Positions 1 to 9,281 of a stretch of 64,000 bases of DNA are shown here, one piece after another. A program made the position numbers and the translations under genes. Numbering within the stretch: position 1 is the first letter of the stretch; every line of letters begins with the position of its first letter. The stretch lies in the NCBI RefSeq assembly GCF_000171815.1, contig NZ_ABGR01000013.1, positions 18,542 through 82,541 on the forward strand. Direction: 5' to 3'. The stretch comes from Vibrio sp. AND4 (GTDB lineage Bacteria; Pseudomonadota; Gammaproteobacteria; Enterobacterales; Vibrionaceae). The notes under the pieces were generated by a model. That model worked only from the letters and a program-made list of their open reading frames with translations, was not told the origin of the DNA and did no database searches.

Positions 1-221
1 CTTAGCAGATATTCGACAGTGAATATGGCAGTGAAGGTGTACTCAATGTAACGCAGTTGACGTGACCACTCGGTCATGACTGATGGCAACGATTCTAAGA
101 TGAAGATTAGTAAAGACGAAATGATCGCGACGATTAGCGCAATATCGAAGATGCGCCCAGCACGAGTGTGTGTACCGAAGATGATGACGTATAAATGATG
201 CTTAATAGACTTGCGAGGCAT
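1..221 (-). CDS. Ion transporter, voltage-gated channel family (N-terminal part, runs off left edge)
   Basis: The reverse-strand reading frame is open from an ATG at 221 to the left edge, giving 73 codons. The N-terminus is basic (MPRKSIKHHLYVIIFGTHT). A hydrophobic segment follows at about residues 24-42 (FDIALIVAIVSSLLIFILES), then a second at about 60-73 (YTFTAIFTVEYLL). This arrangement, with an S1-like helix followed by 'IEYxFTxIFTxEYLLR', is typical of voltage-gated K+/Na+ channel-like 'ion transporter' proteins. Only the first helices are present, so the pore and selectivity filter cannot be checked. The family call is moderately sure; the ion is unknown. Confidence 0.6.
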   Translation of the reverse strand, partial: MPRKSIKHHLYVIIFGTHTRAGRIFDIALIVAIISSLLIFILESLPSVMTEWSRQLRYIEYTFTAIFTVEYLL

Positions 222-283
222 GATGTTGCATTGTCAGCGTAAAAATTAAACGAATTGCAACATCATACCAGAAATTTACAAGT

Positions 284-922
284 TTAGGCCAAGCCTGGGA
301 ATAGGTTTCTGAGGCCGTTTGCGATGAACTCGATCCCTAGGGCTCCAAGGATCAAACCCATAATACGGGTGATGACGTTGATGCCTGTTTGACCAAGGAA
401 GCGCACGATCAAAGGCGCAGAGCGGAACAACAGCCAAGAGCAGAAACAAAACAGCATTATAGTTACGCTGATACCTACGGTGTCGAGTGCCGTCGGATAG
501 CGCGCTCCATAAACGATGGTTGAGCTGATTGCTCCAGGACCTGCCATCAAAGGCATTGCAAGCGGCACTACGCCAAATTGTTCACGGCTTACGGATTCTG
601 TCTTTTCTTGTTTGTTCTGCTTATCTTCACCTAGCTTACCGCTCATCATTGAAAATGCGATACTCAAAAGGAGCAAGCCGCCAGCAACACGGAATGAATC
701 CAAAGAAATACTGAACATATCTAGTAATAGCTGGCCAGCTAAAAGAGAAATTACCAATATCACGGCGACCGCGACGTTTGCTGTCGTTGCGGTTTTATTT
801 TTTTCCTCTTGTGTCATATGTCCGGTTAAGGAAACGAACACAGGCATGATACCAACAGGGTTTACTGCTGCGACCAAACCTAAGAAAAACTGTAGGAAAA
901 TAGCTAACTCTAAAGTTTGCAT
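284..922 (-). CDS. ychE: MarC/YchE family integral membrane protein
   Basis: This 212-aa protein is hydrophobic throughout, with about six predicted membrane helices. The N-terminal segment contains the family pattern 'FFLGLVAAVNPVGIMPVFVSLT', and a second 'PLAMPLMAGPGAISS' motif lies near residue 120, as in MarC/NAAT proteins. The family is annotated as multiple antibiotic resistance or neutral amino-acid transporters, but the substrate of most members is unknown. The gene is divergent from adhE. In Escherichia coli ychE is also the neighbour of adhE, which supports the orthology. The hydrophilic loop at about residues 95-112 (KLGEDKQNKQEK) is probably cytoplasmic. Confidence 0.8.
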   Translation of the reverse strand: MQTLELAIFLQFFLGLVAAVNPVGIMPVFVSLTGHMTQEEKNKTATTANVAVAVILVISLLAGQLLLDMFSISLDSFRVAGGLLLLSIAFSMMSGKLGEDKQNKQEKTESVSREQFGVVPLAMPLMAGPGAISSTIVYGARYPTALDTVGISVTIMLFCFCSWLLFRSAPLIVRFLGQTGINVITRIMGLILGALGIEFIANGLRNLFPGLA

Positions 923-1567
923 GTGGCTTACTCGTAAACGTTCACAATAGTTAAAAGGAGAGGATCATTTTAGGCGGTAATGTAAGGCAAAAGACTGCGA
1001 GAAAGAAATGAAAAAAACTAACGTGTTTGGGCTGGTATTTGTGAGAAAAACTAATCACTGTGGGGAATGTAACAAATCTGAAGGCTAAGTGTTACGTAAA
1101 ATACGGGTAAATTCGTATTGCTTCCTATAAGTGTTAACACTCGCACATTTTTCTTACAAAGAAAGGTGGTTTGTAGAGAAGCAAGACATACTCAATATGC
1201 ATGCAATTGCTATCGTGTTTGGGCTTGTATGTAATTTTGTTTGGTAATAATGAAACTTTTTTACAGGTTGTTTGCGTTTGTTTTAGTTTTTATTTCACGG
1301 TTATGTTTAATTGATATTGTCATTTTGAATTAAATTTCATTTTTTTCAGTTGCTTATGTTGACTTTTGTGAGGGTGCACTACTTTAGTGGTATTTCAGCA
1401 GTGAGACCTGATCTAAGTCAATTTCTTTCATACTCTGAAATATTATACTCAGTACTGAAAGCAATTTACTAAGGTGGTTATTAGATAAGTCGCTGATTAG
1501 CAGAAGAAACGAAAAACAATAGCCTTACTAAAAAGTTTTTAACATTTATTATTTTAGGAGATCCACC
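923..1567. promoter_or_regulatory. Long divergent intergenic region, ychE/adhE
   Basis: This is 645 bp of AT-rich DNA without a credible gene. It must hold the adhE promoter and a long leader. A perfect 12-bp palindrome (AGTGTTAACACT) lies at 1130-1141. The adhE ribosome binding site TTAGGAG sits 8 nt before the ATG at 1568. A weak FNR-like half site (TTGAT) is at about 1311, but the second half is not convincing. No promoter can be placed with confidence. Confidence 0.4.
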
Positions 1568-4291
1568 ATGCCTGTAACTAACTTAGCTGAACTAGATGCT
1601 CTAGTAGCACGCGTTAAAGCAGCGCAAGAAGAGTTCGCAACATTTTCTCAAGAGAAAGTAGATGCTATTTTTCGTGCCGCTTCACTTGCAGCTAACCATG
1701 CTCGTATTCCACTAGCACAACAAGCAGTTGCTGAGTCCGGAATGGGTATTGTTGAAGATAAGGTAATAAAAAACCACTTCGCCTCTGAATTTATCTACAA
1801 CAAATACAAAGACGAAAAAACATGCGGCATCCTGGAAGAAGATGACAACCTAGGCACCATGACAATTGCAGAGCCTGTAGGTATTATCTGTGGCATTGTC
1901 CCGACGACCAACCCGACTTCTACTGCAATTTTCAAATCTCTAATCTCTCTAAAAACTCGTAACGGCATCATCTTCTCGCCACACCCACGTGCGAAGAATT
2001 CAACGAATGATGCCGCGAAACTCGTTCTGGACGCAGCAGTAGCAGCTGGCGCTCCAAAAGACATTATCGGTTGGATCGACCAACCATCTGTAGAGCTTTC
2101 TAACGCTCTAATGAAACACGACGGCATCGCCCTTATCCTTGCAACTGGTGGTCCAGGCATGGTTAAAGCCGCTTACTCTTCTGGTAAGCCTGCAATCGGT
2201 GTAGGTGCAGGTAACGTTCCTGTCGTTATCGATGAAACCGCCGATATCAAACGTGCCGTAGCGTCTATCTTAATGTCTAAGACTTTTGATAACGGTGTAG
2301 TATGTGCTTCAGAGCAAGCAGCCATCGTAGTGAGTGAAGTGTATGACGAAGTGAAAGAGCGCTTCGCTTCCCACAAGGCGCATGTTTTATCTAAAGCTGA
2401 CGCAGAGAAAGTACGTAAAGTGCTGCTTATCGATGGCGCGCTAAATGCGAAAATTGTCGGTCAACCAGCGCCGGCAATCGCTGAAATGGCAGGCGTCAAA
2501 GTGCCTGCTGACACTAAGGTTTTGGTAGGTGAAGGTCTAGGTAAGGTCTCGGTCGATGATGAGTTTGCTCACGAGAAGTTATCGCCAACTCTAGGTTTAT
2601 TCCGTGCGGACGACTTCGAAGACGCCGTTGCTCAAGCGGTAACTATGGTTGAAATCGGCGGTATCGGTCATACATCTGGCCTTTACACTAACCAAGACGT
2701 CAACGCAGATCGTATTCGTTACTTTGGTGACAAGATGAAGACTGCACGTATTCTTGTAAACATCCCGACTACTCATGGTGGTATTGGTGACCTTTACAAC
2801 TTCAACGTAGCACCTTCTCTCACTCTAGGTTGTGGTTCTTGGGGGGGTAACTCTATCTCTGAAAACGTAGGCCCTAAGCACCTTATCAACAAGAAAACTG
2901 TAGCTAAGCGAGCTGAAAACATGTTGTGGCACAAACTACCCAAGTCTATTTACTTCCGTCGTGGTAGCCTTCCAATCGCAATGAGCGACCTAGAAGGTAA
3001 GAAACGCGCATTCCTAGTCACTGACCGTTTCCTATTCAACAACGGTTACGCTGATGAAGTAGTTAAACTGCTTAAAGAGCAAGGCATCGAAGTTCAAACA
3101 TTCTTCGACGTAGAAGCGGATCCAACACTATCTGTTGTTGAGAAAGGTGCAGAAGCGATGAAGAGCTTCCAACCTGACGTAATCCTAGCTCTAGGTGGTG
3201 GTTCTCCAATGGACGCTGCTAAAATCATGTGGGTAATGTACGAGCACCCAGAAACTCACTTCGAAGAACTAGCAATGCGCTTTATGGACATCCGTAAACG
3301 TATCTACAAGTTCCCTAAAATGGGTAAGAAAGCTGAGCTTGTCTGTATCACTACTACTTCTGGTACGGGTTCCGAAGTGACGCCATTCGCGGTTGTTACA
3401 GATGACAAGACTGGTGCTAAGTACCCATTAGCTGACTACGAAATCACGCCAAACATGGCTATCGTTGATGCTAACCTAGTCATGAACATGCCTAAGTCTC
3501 TTACAGCATTCGGTGGTTACGATGCAGTAACTCACGCTCTAGAAGCTTACGTATCTGTTCTTGCGAACGAGTACTCAGACGGTCAAGCTCTACAAGCACT
3601 TAAGATGCTTAAAGAGTACCTACCTTCAAGCTACGCGAACGGCGCAAACGACCCAATCGCTCGTGAGAAAGTGCACAACGCGGCAACGATCGCTGGTATC
3701 GCGTTTGCTAACGCATTCCTAGGTGTCTGTCACTCTATGGCGCATAAGATTGGTGCTGAGTTCCACCTACCTCACGGTTTAGCGAACGCACTACTGATTT
3801 CGAATGTTGTACGTTATAACGCGAACGACAACCCAACTAAACAAACGGCGTTTTCTCAATACGACCGTCCACAAGCGCGTCGTCGTTACGCTGAAGTTGC
3901 TGACCACCTAGGCCTAAGCCAAGAAGGTGACCGTACTGCCCAGAAAATTGAACGTCTACTCGCATGGCTTGATGAGCTGAAAGGTGACCTAGACATCCCA
4001 ATGTCTATCCAAGCAGCAGGTGTTTCGGAAGCTGACTTCGTAACGAAACTCGACGAACTGGCTGTTGAAGCGTTTGATGATCAGTGTACGGCGGCTAACC
4101 CACGTTATCCTTTAATCACAGAAATAAAAGAAGTTCTAATGGCTTCTTACTACGGCAAAGCCTTCGTGGAAGGTGAAACTTTCGAAGGCACGACCGTTAT
4201 TAAGAAGAAAGCAGACCAATTAGCGAAAGAAGCAAACAAAACAACGAAAGAAGCGACGCCAAAAGCAAAGAAAGAAAAAGCGAGTGTATAA
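1568..4291 (+). CDS. adhE: Bifunctional acetaldehyde-CoA / alcohol dehydrogenase AdhE
   Basis: This 907-aa fermentative enzyme converts acetyl-CoA to acetaldehyde and then ethanol with NADH. The N-terminal aldehyde dehydrogenase half (about 1-440) carries the catalytic Cys246 in 'NGVVCASEQA'. The C-terminal iron-dependent alcohol dehydrogenase half (about 450-870) has 'LGGGSPMDAAK' for the cofactor and the metal-binding His-rich stretch 'CHSMAHKIGAEFHLPHG'. The last 25 residues form a Lys/Ala/Thr-rich tail (AKEANKTTKEATPKAKKEK) beyond the usual core, so the protein is slightly longer than the 891-aa E. coli enzyme. AdhE forms helical filaments (spirosomes) in related bacteria. The gene appears monocistronic, with a terminator at 4353-4381. 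Confidence 0.97.
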   Translation: MPVTNLAELDALVARVKAAQEEFATFSQEKVDAIFRAASLAANHARIPLAQQAVAESGMGIVEDKVIKNHFASEFIYNKYKDEKTCGILEEDDNLGTMTIAEPVGIICGIVPTTNPTSTAIFKSLISLKTRNGIIFSPHPRAKNSTNDAAKLVLDAAVAAGAPKDIIGWIDQPSVELSNALMKHDGIALILATGGPGMVKAAYSSGKPAIGVGAGNVPVVIDETADIKRAVASILMSKTFDNGVVCASEQAAIVVSEVYDEVKERFASHKAHVLSKADAEKVRKVLLIDGALNAKIVGQPAPAIAEMAGVKVPADTKVLVGEGLGKVSVDDEFAHEKLSPTLGLFRADDFEDAVAQAVTMVEIGGIGHTSGLYTNQDVNADRIRYFGDKMKTARILVNIPTTHGGIGDLYNFNVAPSLTLGCGSWGGNSISENVGPKHLINKKTVAKRAENMLWHKLPKSIYFRRGSLPIAMSDLEGKKRAFLVTDRFLFNNGYADEVVKLLKEQGIEVQTFFDVEADPTLSVVEKGAEAMKSFQPDVILALGGGSPMDAAKIMWVMYEHPETHFEELAMRFMDIRKRIYKFPKMGKKAELVCITTTSGTGSEVTPFAVVTDDKTGAKYPLADYEITPNMAIVDANLVMNMPKSLTAFGGYDAVTHALEAYVSVLANEYSDGQALQALKMLKEYLPSSYANGANDPIAREKVHNAATIAGIAFANAFLGVCHSMAHKIGAEFHLPHGLANALLISNVVRYNANDNPTKQTAFSQYDRPQARRRYAEVADHLGLSQEGDRTAQKIERLLAWLDELKGDLDIPMSIQAAGVSEADFVTKLDELAVEAFDDQCTAANPRYPLITEIKEVLMASYYGKAFVEGETFEGTTVIKKKADQLAKEANKTTKEATPKAKKEKASV

Positions 4292-4352
4292 GCACGACGT
4301 TAGTTATAAGGTAGGCTCTCGTTAGCGCAGAGCTGCAATAGGGTAAACTCAA

Positions 4353-4381
4353 GCCTCAGTCGAAAGACTGAGGCTTTTTTA
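4353..4381 (+). terminator. Rho-independent terminator of adhE
   Basis: The sequence GCCTCAGTC-gaaa-GACTGAGGC is followed by TTTTTT, about 60 nt after the adhE stop codon. The stem is 9 bp and perfect. Confidence 0.9.
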
Positions 4382-4438
4382 TGATTTTCAAATTTAGAGC
4401 AGTTCTGTTTGGTAGGAAATTTTGGGCAGACGACTTGT

Positions 4439-5122
4439 TCAGACTTCGGCGGTCACGACTCTCCCGCTAAAGTAATCATTAGTGACGATGTAAGCGGTAT
4501 TTCTAACCAGCTCATCTTGAATCTGTGCCCATTGTCGTTTGTCTACATCCTCAGTGGAGTGGTTCAACGATGGAATAACGCCACCCACACGAATATTGAA
4601 CGGTGTCAGCTCTTTCGCCCAGCTGTGTGTAAAGCCAGCTACCAAAGCCGTCATGCTCTCTACCCCCGTCAGATCCTTATGATCGTCATGGGAGATGACA
4701 TTCACGATCACGCCTTTCTTTTCTCTGGCACGAAACCATTCAGCACCGACTTGTCCGTAGGTGAAGAGGAAACGAGCCGCAGAAGCAATCTGATTAATAT
4801 AGGTACTCATCGGCTCAGGGGACATTAAACTTGGCATTGGAGAGCTGGTCCAACAATTTACGATAACGTCGGGTGTCGCCCCGAGTTGTGATTCAATTTG
4901 ATCAAATAGCAGGTTAATAGATGTCGTGTTATCACTGAAGACATTTATTGCATAAACCTTGTCGGAGAAAGCGCTGATCTGCTCGTAACTCGCCTTCAAG
5001 GATTGGGGGTTCTGGTCGCAGAGCACCAGCGTTGCACCAAGGTGGGCAAAATGGCTAGAGCAAGTACTACCCAGGGCCGAGCCTGCGGACGTGACGAGAA
5101 TAATTGACTCTTTGATATCCAT
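4439..5122 (-). CDS. SDR-fold protein lacking canonical catalytic residues
   Basis: The protein has 227 aa, counting from the ATG at 5122. That start has an AAGGTG ribosome site 6 nt upstream and begins MDIKESIILVTSAG; an in-frame ATG 20 codons earlier is less likely. The fold is clearly short-chain dehydrogenase/reductase: a beta-alpha-beta start, a central 'GVIVNVIS' strand and a C-terminal 'AKELTPFNIRVGGVIPS'. The key residues are altered. The TGxxxGxG dinucleotide loop reads TSAGSALG, the NNAG motif reads VNCW, and the YxxxK dyad is replaced by VESMT. It is therefore probably not a classical oxidoreductase and may be a binding or regulatory SDR. It lies downstream of 5317-5820 on the same strand, with a 194-bp gap. 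Confidence 0.7.
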   Translation of the reverse strand: MDIKESIILVTSAGSALGSTCSSHFAHLGATLVLCDQNPQSLKASYEQISAFSDKVYAINVFSDNTTSINLLFDQIESQLGATPDVIVNCWTSSPMPSLMSPEPMSTYINQIASAARFLFTYGQVGAEWFRAREKKGVIVNVISHDDHKDLTGVESMTALVAGFTHSWAKELTPFNIRVGGVIPSLNHSTEDVDKRQWAQIQDELVRNTAYIVTNDYFSGRVVTAEV

Positions 5123-5316
5123 AGCACCTTCGCTGTCATATCTTGTGTTAAAGGATACATAAGTGGTTGGCACTAACAGCATGGATGAGTTTCTTCTAGC
5201 CCTGTGTGAAAAGCTTCAAAGTAACGCCGATAAGCCGTAATTATTATCTAGGAATTTGTAAGGAATCACATTTCTTACGTGCTGCAGATGTAAATGTCAG
5301 CGCAAAAACAAGTACG

Positions 5317-5820
5317 TTAAGCTTGTAATTGAATTTGATATTTACGCTGGGCTGAGACCAACTGATTGTATAAGCCTGCATCAGGAATTAATTGCTTATT
5401 ACGTTCGCCCAGGCTGCGACGTTCATGCCCCGAAAGGTTGTGATAAACCTCTTCTGGCAATTTGAAGGTATCTTCAGGGAGGTATGTTAATGCATCGGGT
5501 TTTAGGTAATGGCTTAACTTTGCCGATGGGAGGCCTGAGTTATGGAACTGTTTCGCTTGTTCCGCAGCGAGTTCATAGCTGCTGCTATTTGAGCAAAGTG
5601 CCTGAGGTTGAGACAAGCCAAATTGTTGGCGAAGGATATCGTCACTGGTGACGACCTCCTGTACTTCTTCAACCGGGATAACATCACGAACATCATTCGA
5701 GAACATAGACAGAATGAGCGAGAAATCAGCACGTCGACCTTCGTGTACGGCATGATTGATACCATTACCGAACTGAAGTTCATTGATGATTGCTGCTTTG
5801 TCTAAAGTATGGATTTGCAT
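5317..5820 (-). CDS. Conserved hypothetical, VC2046/SO_2500-type
   Basis: The protein has 167 aa from the ATG at 5820 (MQIHTLDKAAIINELQFG), which has GAGGAA 7 nt upstream. A longer in-frame start at 5856 lacks such a site. The protein is soluble, with no signal peptide, membrane helix or recognised catalytic motif. It is mainly polar and probably helical, with a conserved-looking 'HEGRRADFSLILSMFSNDV' stretch at about 26-44. It sits just upstream of sodB on the same strand, with the sodB start at 6553 and the sodB terminator between them. That is the position of VC2046 next to sodB (VC2045) in V. cholerae, which is the basis for the family name. Its function is unknown. Confidence 0.7.
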   Translation of the reverse strand: MQIHTLDKAAIINELQFGNGINHAVHEGRRADFSLILSMFSNDVRDVIPVEEVQEVVTSDDILRQQFGLSQPQALCSNSSSYELAAEQAKQFHNSGLPSAKLSHYLKPDALTYLPEDTFKLPEEVYHNLSGHERRSLGERNKQLIPDAGLYNQLVSAQRKYQIQLQA

Positions 5821-5916
5821 GATATTCCTCGGTTGATGCACTTTTAACGGCACCAAAACTAAGAACTTAAGGAAAAAGAGGGAATTAATTGAAGAAATAA
5901 GTCAGGTAAGCAAAAA

Positions 5917-5942
5917 AAAGCCCGCATTGACGCGGGCTTTAG
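5917..5942 (-). terminator. Rho-independent terminator of sodB (bidirectional shape)
   Basis: The hairpin AAGCCCGC-attgac-GCGGGCTT is flanked by A-rich and T-containing tails. It lies 25 nt after the sodB stop codon. Read on the minus strand it is followed by TTTTTTTGC. Confidence 0.85.
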
Positions 5943-5968
5943 TATAAAAAAACTTATGGGGAAGTGGA

Positions 5969-6553
5969 TTACTTCGCTAGGTTCTCAGCTACGAAGTCCC
6001 AGTTTACTAGGCTCCAGAATGCAGCCATGTAGTTAGGGCGAACATTGCGGAAATCAATGTAGTAAGCGTGTTCCCATAGGTCAACAGTGAGAAGTGGAGT
6101 AACCCCTTCTTCTGTTAAAGGAGTTGCAGCGTTAGAAGTGTTAACGATGTCTAGAGAACCGTCGGCTTTCTTCACCAACCAAGTCCAAGAAGAGCCAAAG
6201 TTGTTGATTGCTGAATCAGTAAATTTCGCCTTGAATTCATCGAAAGAACCAAATGCGGTATTGATTGCTTCAGCGACAGCACCAGTTGGCTCGCCGCCTG
6301 CTTTTGGCGCAAGACAGTGCCAGTAGAACGTGTGATTCCAGATCTGTGCTGCGTTGTTGAATACGCCACCAGTAGAAGTCTTGATGATTTCTTCCAGTGT
6401 TTTGCCTTCAAATTCAGTGCCAGGGATAAGACCATTTAGCTTAACAACATAAGTGTTGTGGTGTTTACCGTGGTGGAACTCTAGTGTTTCTGCAGAGATG
6501 TGTGGTTCTAGTGCGTCTTTTGCGTAAGGAAGAGCTGGTAGTTCAAATGCCAT
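5969..6553 (-). CDS. sodB: Superoxide dismutase [Fe]
   Basis: This 194-aa cytoplasmic enzyme dismutates superoxide to O2 and H2O2. The start was taken at 6553 ([20 protein letters not shown]), matching the E. coli SodB N-terminus, with GGAG upstream. An in-frame ATG five codons earlier is rejected. Metal ligands can be seen: His27 (LEFHHGKHH), His near 74 (WNHTFYW), and Asp and His in '[12 protein letters not shown]'. The '[17 protein letters not shown]' pattern and a Gln near 70 fit the iron form. In enterobacteria sodB mRNA is repressed by the iron-responsive sRNA RyhB. A RyhB site was not verified here. The neighbouring grxD is divergent. Confidence 0.97.
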   Translation of the reverse strand: MAFELPALPYAKDALEPHISAETLEFHHGKHHNTYVVKLNGLIPGTEFEGKTLEEIIKTSTGGVFNNAAQIWNHTFYWHCLAPKAGGEPTGAVAEAINTAFGSFDEFKAKFTDSAINNFGSSWTWLVKKADGSLDIVNTSNAATPLTEEGVTPLLTVDLWEHAYYIDFRNVRPNYMAAFWSLVNWDFVAENLAK

Positions 6554-6797
6554 TGCTCGATTCTCCATATATATGAAAGGGTTACCTTTCGATTGCTTCC
6601 AGTGTTTTTATTTATATGTAGTCACTACTACTGACTTGATGAGTATTTTAGCAAGTTTTTACTTTATTAAAACCCCGATATGAAAATATTTTAAGATAAG
6701 AAACGTTAAAAAACTTAATAATTATATGGTTTATATTCTGTGGTTATTGAGTAGAATGTGGCAATAACTAAAGTTCAAATCCATGAATGAGGAAGCG

Positions 6798-7133
6798 ATG
6801 GAAACTATCGATAAAATCAAACAGCAGATCTCTGAAAACACAATCTTGCTGTACATGAAAGGTTCACCGAAACTGCCTAGCTGTGGTTTTTCTTCTCAAG
6901 CCTCACAAGCTCTGATGGCTTGTGGCGAGAAGTTCGCTTACGTAGACATTCTGCAAAATCCAGACATTCGCGCTGAGCTACCTATATACGCTCAATGGCC
7001 AACATTCCCACAACTGTGGGTTGAAGGCGAGCTGATTGGTGGTTGTGACATCATTTTGGAAATGTTCCAAAAAGGTGAACTTCAGCCGCTTATCAAAGAA
7101 GCTGCAGCACGTGTTGATGGTGACGCCGAGTAA
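6798..7133 (+). CDS. grxD: Monothiol glutaredoxin Grx4
   Basis: This 111-aa protein carries the monothiol CGFS active site (LPSCGFSSQA, around residue 30) and the glutathione-binding 'WPTFPQLWVEGELIGGCDI' region. It is nearly collinear with E. coli GrxD. Family members bind a bridging [2Fe-2S] cluster with glutathione and BolA proteins, and deliver or sense Fe-S clusters. The start at 6798 (METIDKIKQQ) has GAGGAAG 3 nt upstream; an ATG at 6783 is in frame but has no such site. The gene is divergent from sodB, the same pairing as VC2044/VC2045 in V. cholerae. Confidence 0.95.
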   Translation: METIDKIKQQISENTILLYMKGSPKLPSCGFSSQASQALMACGEKFAYVDILQNPDIRAELPIYAQWPTFPQLWVEGELIGGCDIILEMFQKGELQPLIKEAAARVDGDAE

Positions 7134-7168
7134 TTCGTAAATACTTACAATTGGCGATAGAATAGAGA

Positions 7169-7197
7169 GGAGCCGCATTGGCTCCTTTTTCTTTTTT
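7169..7197 (+). terminator. Rho-independent terminator of grxD
   Basis: GGAGCC-gcatt-GGCTCC is followed by TTTTTCTTTTTT. It ends only 12 nt before the next start codon, so the downstream gene probably depends on read-through or has its own promoter inside grxD. Confidence 0.8.
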
Positions 7198-7208
7198 AGG
7201 TTATTGGA

Positions 7209-7838
7209 ATGAACTTGAAGCTTTATTACGTACACGATCCAATGTGCAGCTGGTGTTGGGGCTACAAACCAACCATCGAAAAATTGAAGCAGCAACTACC
7301 GGGTGTGATTCAATTCGAATACGTTTTGGGTGGGCTTGCGCCAGATACTAATCTGCCGATGCCGCCGGAAATGCAGCAAAAAATAGAGCAGATTTGGAAG
7401 CAAATTGAGAGTCAGCTTGGCACCAAGTTTAACTACGACTTTTGGATGTTGTGTACGCCAGTGCGCAGCACTTATCAATCTTGTCGTGCTGTTATCGCCG
7501 CAGGTTTCCAAGATTCTTATGAGCAGATGCTCGAAGCGATTCAACATGCTTACTACTTACGTGCGATGCCACCTCATGAAGAAGCAACACACTTGCAACT
7601 AGCACGAGAGATCGGTTTAAACGTTCAGCAGTTTAAGAACGATATGGATGGCACTTTGCTGGAAGGTGTTTTCCAAGACCAACTGAGTCTTGCTAAGAGC
7701 TTAGGCGTTAATTCTTACCCGAGTTTGGTACTGCAAATTAACGATGCTTACTTCCCGATTGAAGTCGATTATGAGTCAACAGAAAATACATTGAAGCTTA
7801 TTCGCGAGCGTATTATCGATAACATGCCTGCGCAGTAA
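7209..7838 (+). CDS. DsbA-family / FrnE-like thioredoxin-fold protein
   Basis: This 209-aa protein begins MNLKLYYVHDPMCSWCWGYKP. The CSWC pair lies just after the first beta strand, as in the DsbA/2-hydroxychromene isomerase/FrnE branch of the thioredoxin fold. A cis-Pro loop is visible late in the protein as 'GVNSYPSLVLQIN' (about residue 165). There is no signal peptide, so it is probably cytoplasmic and acts as a thiol-disulfide oxidoreductase of unknown target. The gene follows grxD with a 75-bp gap that contains the grxD terminator. Confidence 0.8.
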   Translation: MNLKLYYVHDPMCSWCWGYKPTIEKLKQQLPGVIQFEYVLGGLAPDTNLPMPPEMQQKIEQIWKQIESQLGTKFNYDFWMLCTPVRSTYQSCRAVIAAGFQDSYEQMLEAIQHAYYLRAMPPHEEATHLQLAREIGLNVQQFKNDMDGTLLEGVFQDQLSLAKSLGVNSYPSLVLQINDAYFPIEVDYESTENTLKLIRERIIDNMPAQ

Positions 7839-7868
7839 CTTGAAACCGACTTTCTGACAACCAGACAA

Positions 7869-7896
7869 TAAAAAGCCGCTCATTGAGCGGCCTTTT
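7869..7896. terminator. Bidirectional terminator between convergent genes
   Basis: GCCGCTC-att-GAGCGGC is flanked by AAAA on the left and TTTT on the right. It serves the DsbA-family gene (plus) and the antiporter-family gene (minus). Confidence 0.9.
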
Positions 7897-7927
7897 CGTC
7901 ATGACTAGTATCCAGTTAACGGCGCAA

Positions 7928-9253
7928 TTAAAGTACCATTGCAGCAATCCAACCGAAGATGATCAGCGGAATGTTGTAGTGGATGAAGGTTGGTACAACG
8001 GTTTCCCAAATGTGCTCATGTTGACCATCTGCGTTGAGACCCGATGTTGGGCCTAAGGTTGAGTCAGAAGCAGGGGAACCCGCATCACCTAGTGCCGCCG
8101 CAGTCCCTACCAGTGCAACCGTCGCCATAGGTGAGAAGCCAAATGCTAGCGCTAGTGGCACATAGATGGTAGCTAGGATAGGAATCGTAGAGAAAGAAGA
8201 ACCTATGCCCATTGTTACCAACAGTCCAACGATTAGCATTAATAGTGCTGCAAGAGGCTTGTTGTCACCGATGCTGGTTGTTAGCGATTGTACTAGCGTT
8301 TCAACACCGCCAGTTTGCTTCATTACTGCTGCAAAACCTGCCGCTGCAATCATGATGAAGCCAATCATTGCCATCATGTGAACACCTTTAGTGAACACAT
8401 CGTGCGTCTCTTTCCACGCGATAACGCCACCGAAAGTAAACACCATAAAGCCCGCTAATGCACCGATGATCATCGAGCCAGTATAAAGCTGAACGCTTAA
8501 CGCTGCGATAATACCTAGGCCAGCAACCAGGATGTGCTTTTTATTCAGTTTTGCTTCGGATTCTTGAACTACGGTCAGCTCCGTTTCTTTGTATTCGCGA
8601 GGTTTACGGTAGCTAAAGAAGATTGCCGTAAGAAGACCAAATAACATACCAGCACCAGGCAATAGCATTGCAGTCGGAACTTGGCTTGCGACAACATCGG
8701 TCAGACCATTTTCATGCAAGTTCTTCAATAGAATGTTGTTTAGAAAGATACCACCAAAGCCGATTGGTAGAATCATGTACGGAGTAATTAAACCAAAGGT
8801 CAACACACAAGCAACCAAGCGACGGTCCAGCTTCAACTTAGCGAATACGCCCAAAAGAGGTGGAATTAAAATCGGAATGAAGGCGATATGCACCGGGATC
8901 ACGTTTTGAGATGACATGGTAACAAGAACTAGAGCAACCAATACTGCGTATTTCAGCCCCGTAGTCGACGCAGAATTTTCTTTACCATTTAGACGCTTAA
9001 TGACACTTTTGGCCAGAAGGTCAGTGATGCCAGAGCGAGAAATCGCAACAGCGAAAGTGCCTAACATGGCGTAGCTTAGCGCGATAGTTGCACCGCCACC
9101 TAGGCCACTCTCAAATGCGGTAACTGTATCCCCAAGGCTCATGCCAGCGACAAGGCCGCCAACGATGGCACTAAACGTGAGGGCAACCACCACGTTTACG
9201 CGCATCAATGCTAAAACAAGCATGACGCACACAGATATAACGACAGGATTCAT
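7928..9253 (-). CDS. Na+/H+ antiporter (NhaC/YuiF-like) family permease
   Basis: This 441-aa integral membrane protein has about 11-12 hydrophobic segments in two halves. Family-like patterns include '[24 protein letters not shown]' near residues 52-75, '[21 protein letters not shown]' near 115-135 and '[21 protein letters not shown]' near 387-407, which is typical of the Na+/H+ antiporter-family superfamily containing YuiF. Annotated members are called Na+/H+ antiporters, but some are reported as amino-acid transporters, so the substrate is open. The gene starts 28 nt downstream of rnt on the same strand and may be cotranscribed with it. Confidence 0.8.
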   Translation of the reverse strand: MNPVVISVCVMLVLALMRVNVVVALTFSAIVGGLVAGMSLGDTVTAFESGLGGGATIALSYAMLGTFAVAISRSGITDLLAKSVIKRLNGKENSASTTGLKYAVLVALVLVTMSSQNVIPVHIAFIPILIPPLLGVFAKLKLDRRLVACVLTFGLITPYMILPIGFGGIFLNNILLKNLHENGLTDVVASQVPTAMLLPGAGMLFGLLTAIFFSYRKPREYKETELTVVQESEAKLNKKHILVAGLGIIAALSVQLYTGSMIIGALAGFMVFTFGGVIAWKETHDVFTKGVHMMAMIGFIMIAAAGFAAVMKQTGGVETLVQSLTTSIGDNKPLAALLMLIVGLLVTMGIGSSFSTIPILATIYVPLALAFGFSPMATVALVGTAAALGDAGSPASDSTLGPTSGLNADGQHEHIWETVVPTFIHYNIPLIIFGWIAAMVL

Positions 9254-9281
9254 ACTTTTCCTAATATGTTGTGTTTATTTA

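Noticed and set aside
516..950. 144-codon plus-strand open frame
   Set aside because: It lies antisense to the ychE-type gene and its product is not membrane- or domain-like. It is a shadow frame.
4409..4828. 139-codon plus-strand open frame downstream of adhE
   Set aside because: It overlaps the SDR-fold gene in antisense, begins in the spacer without a ribosome site and has no recognisable motifs.
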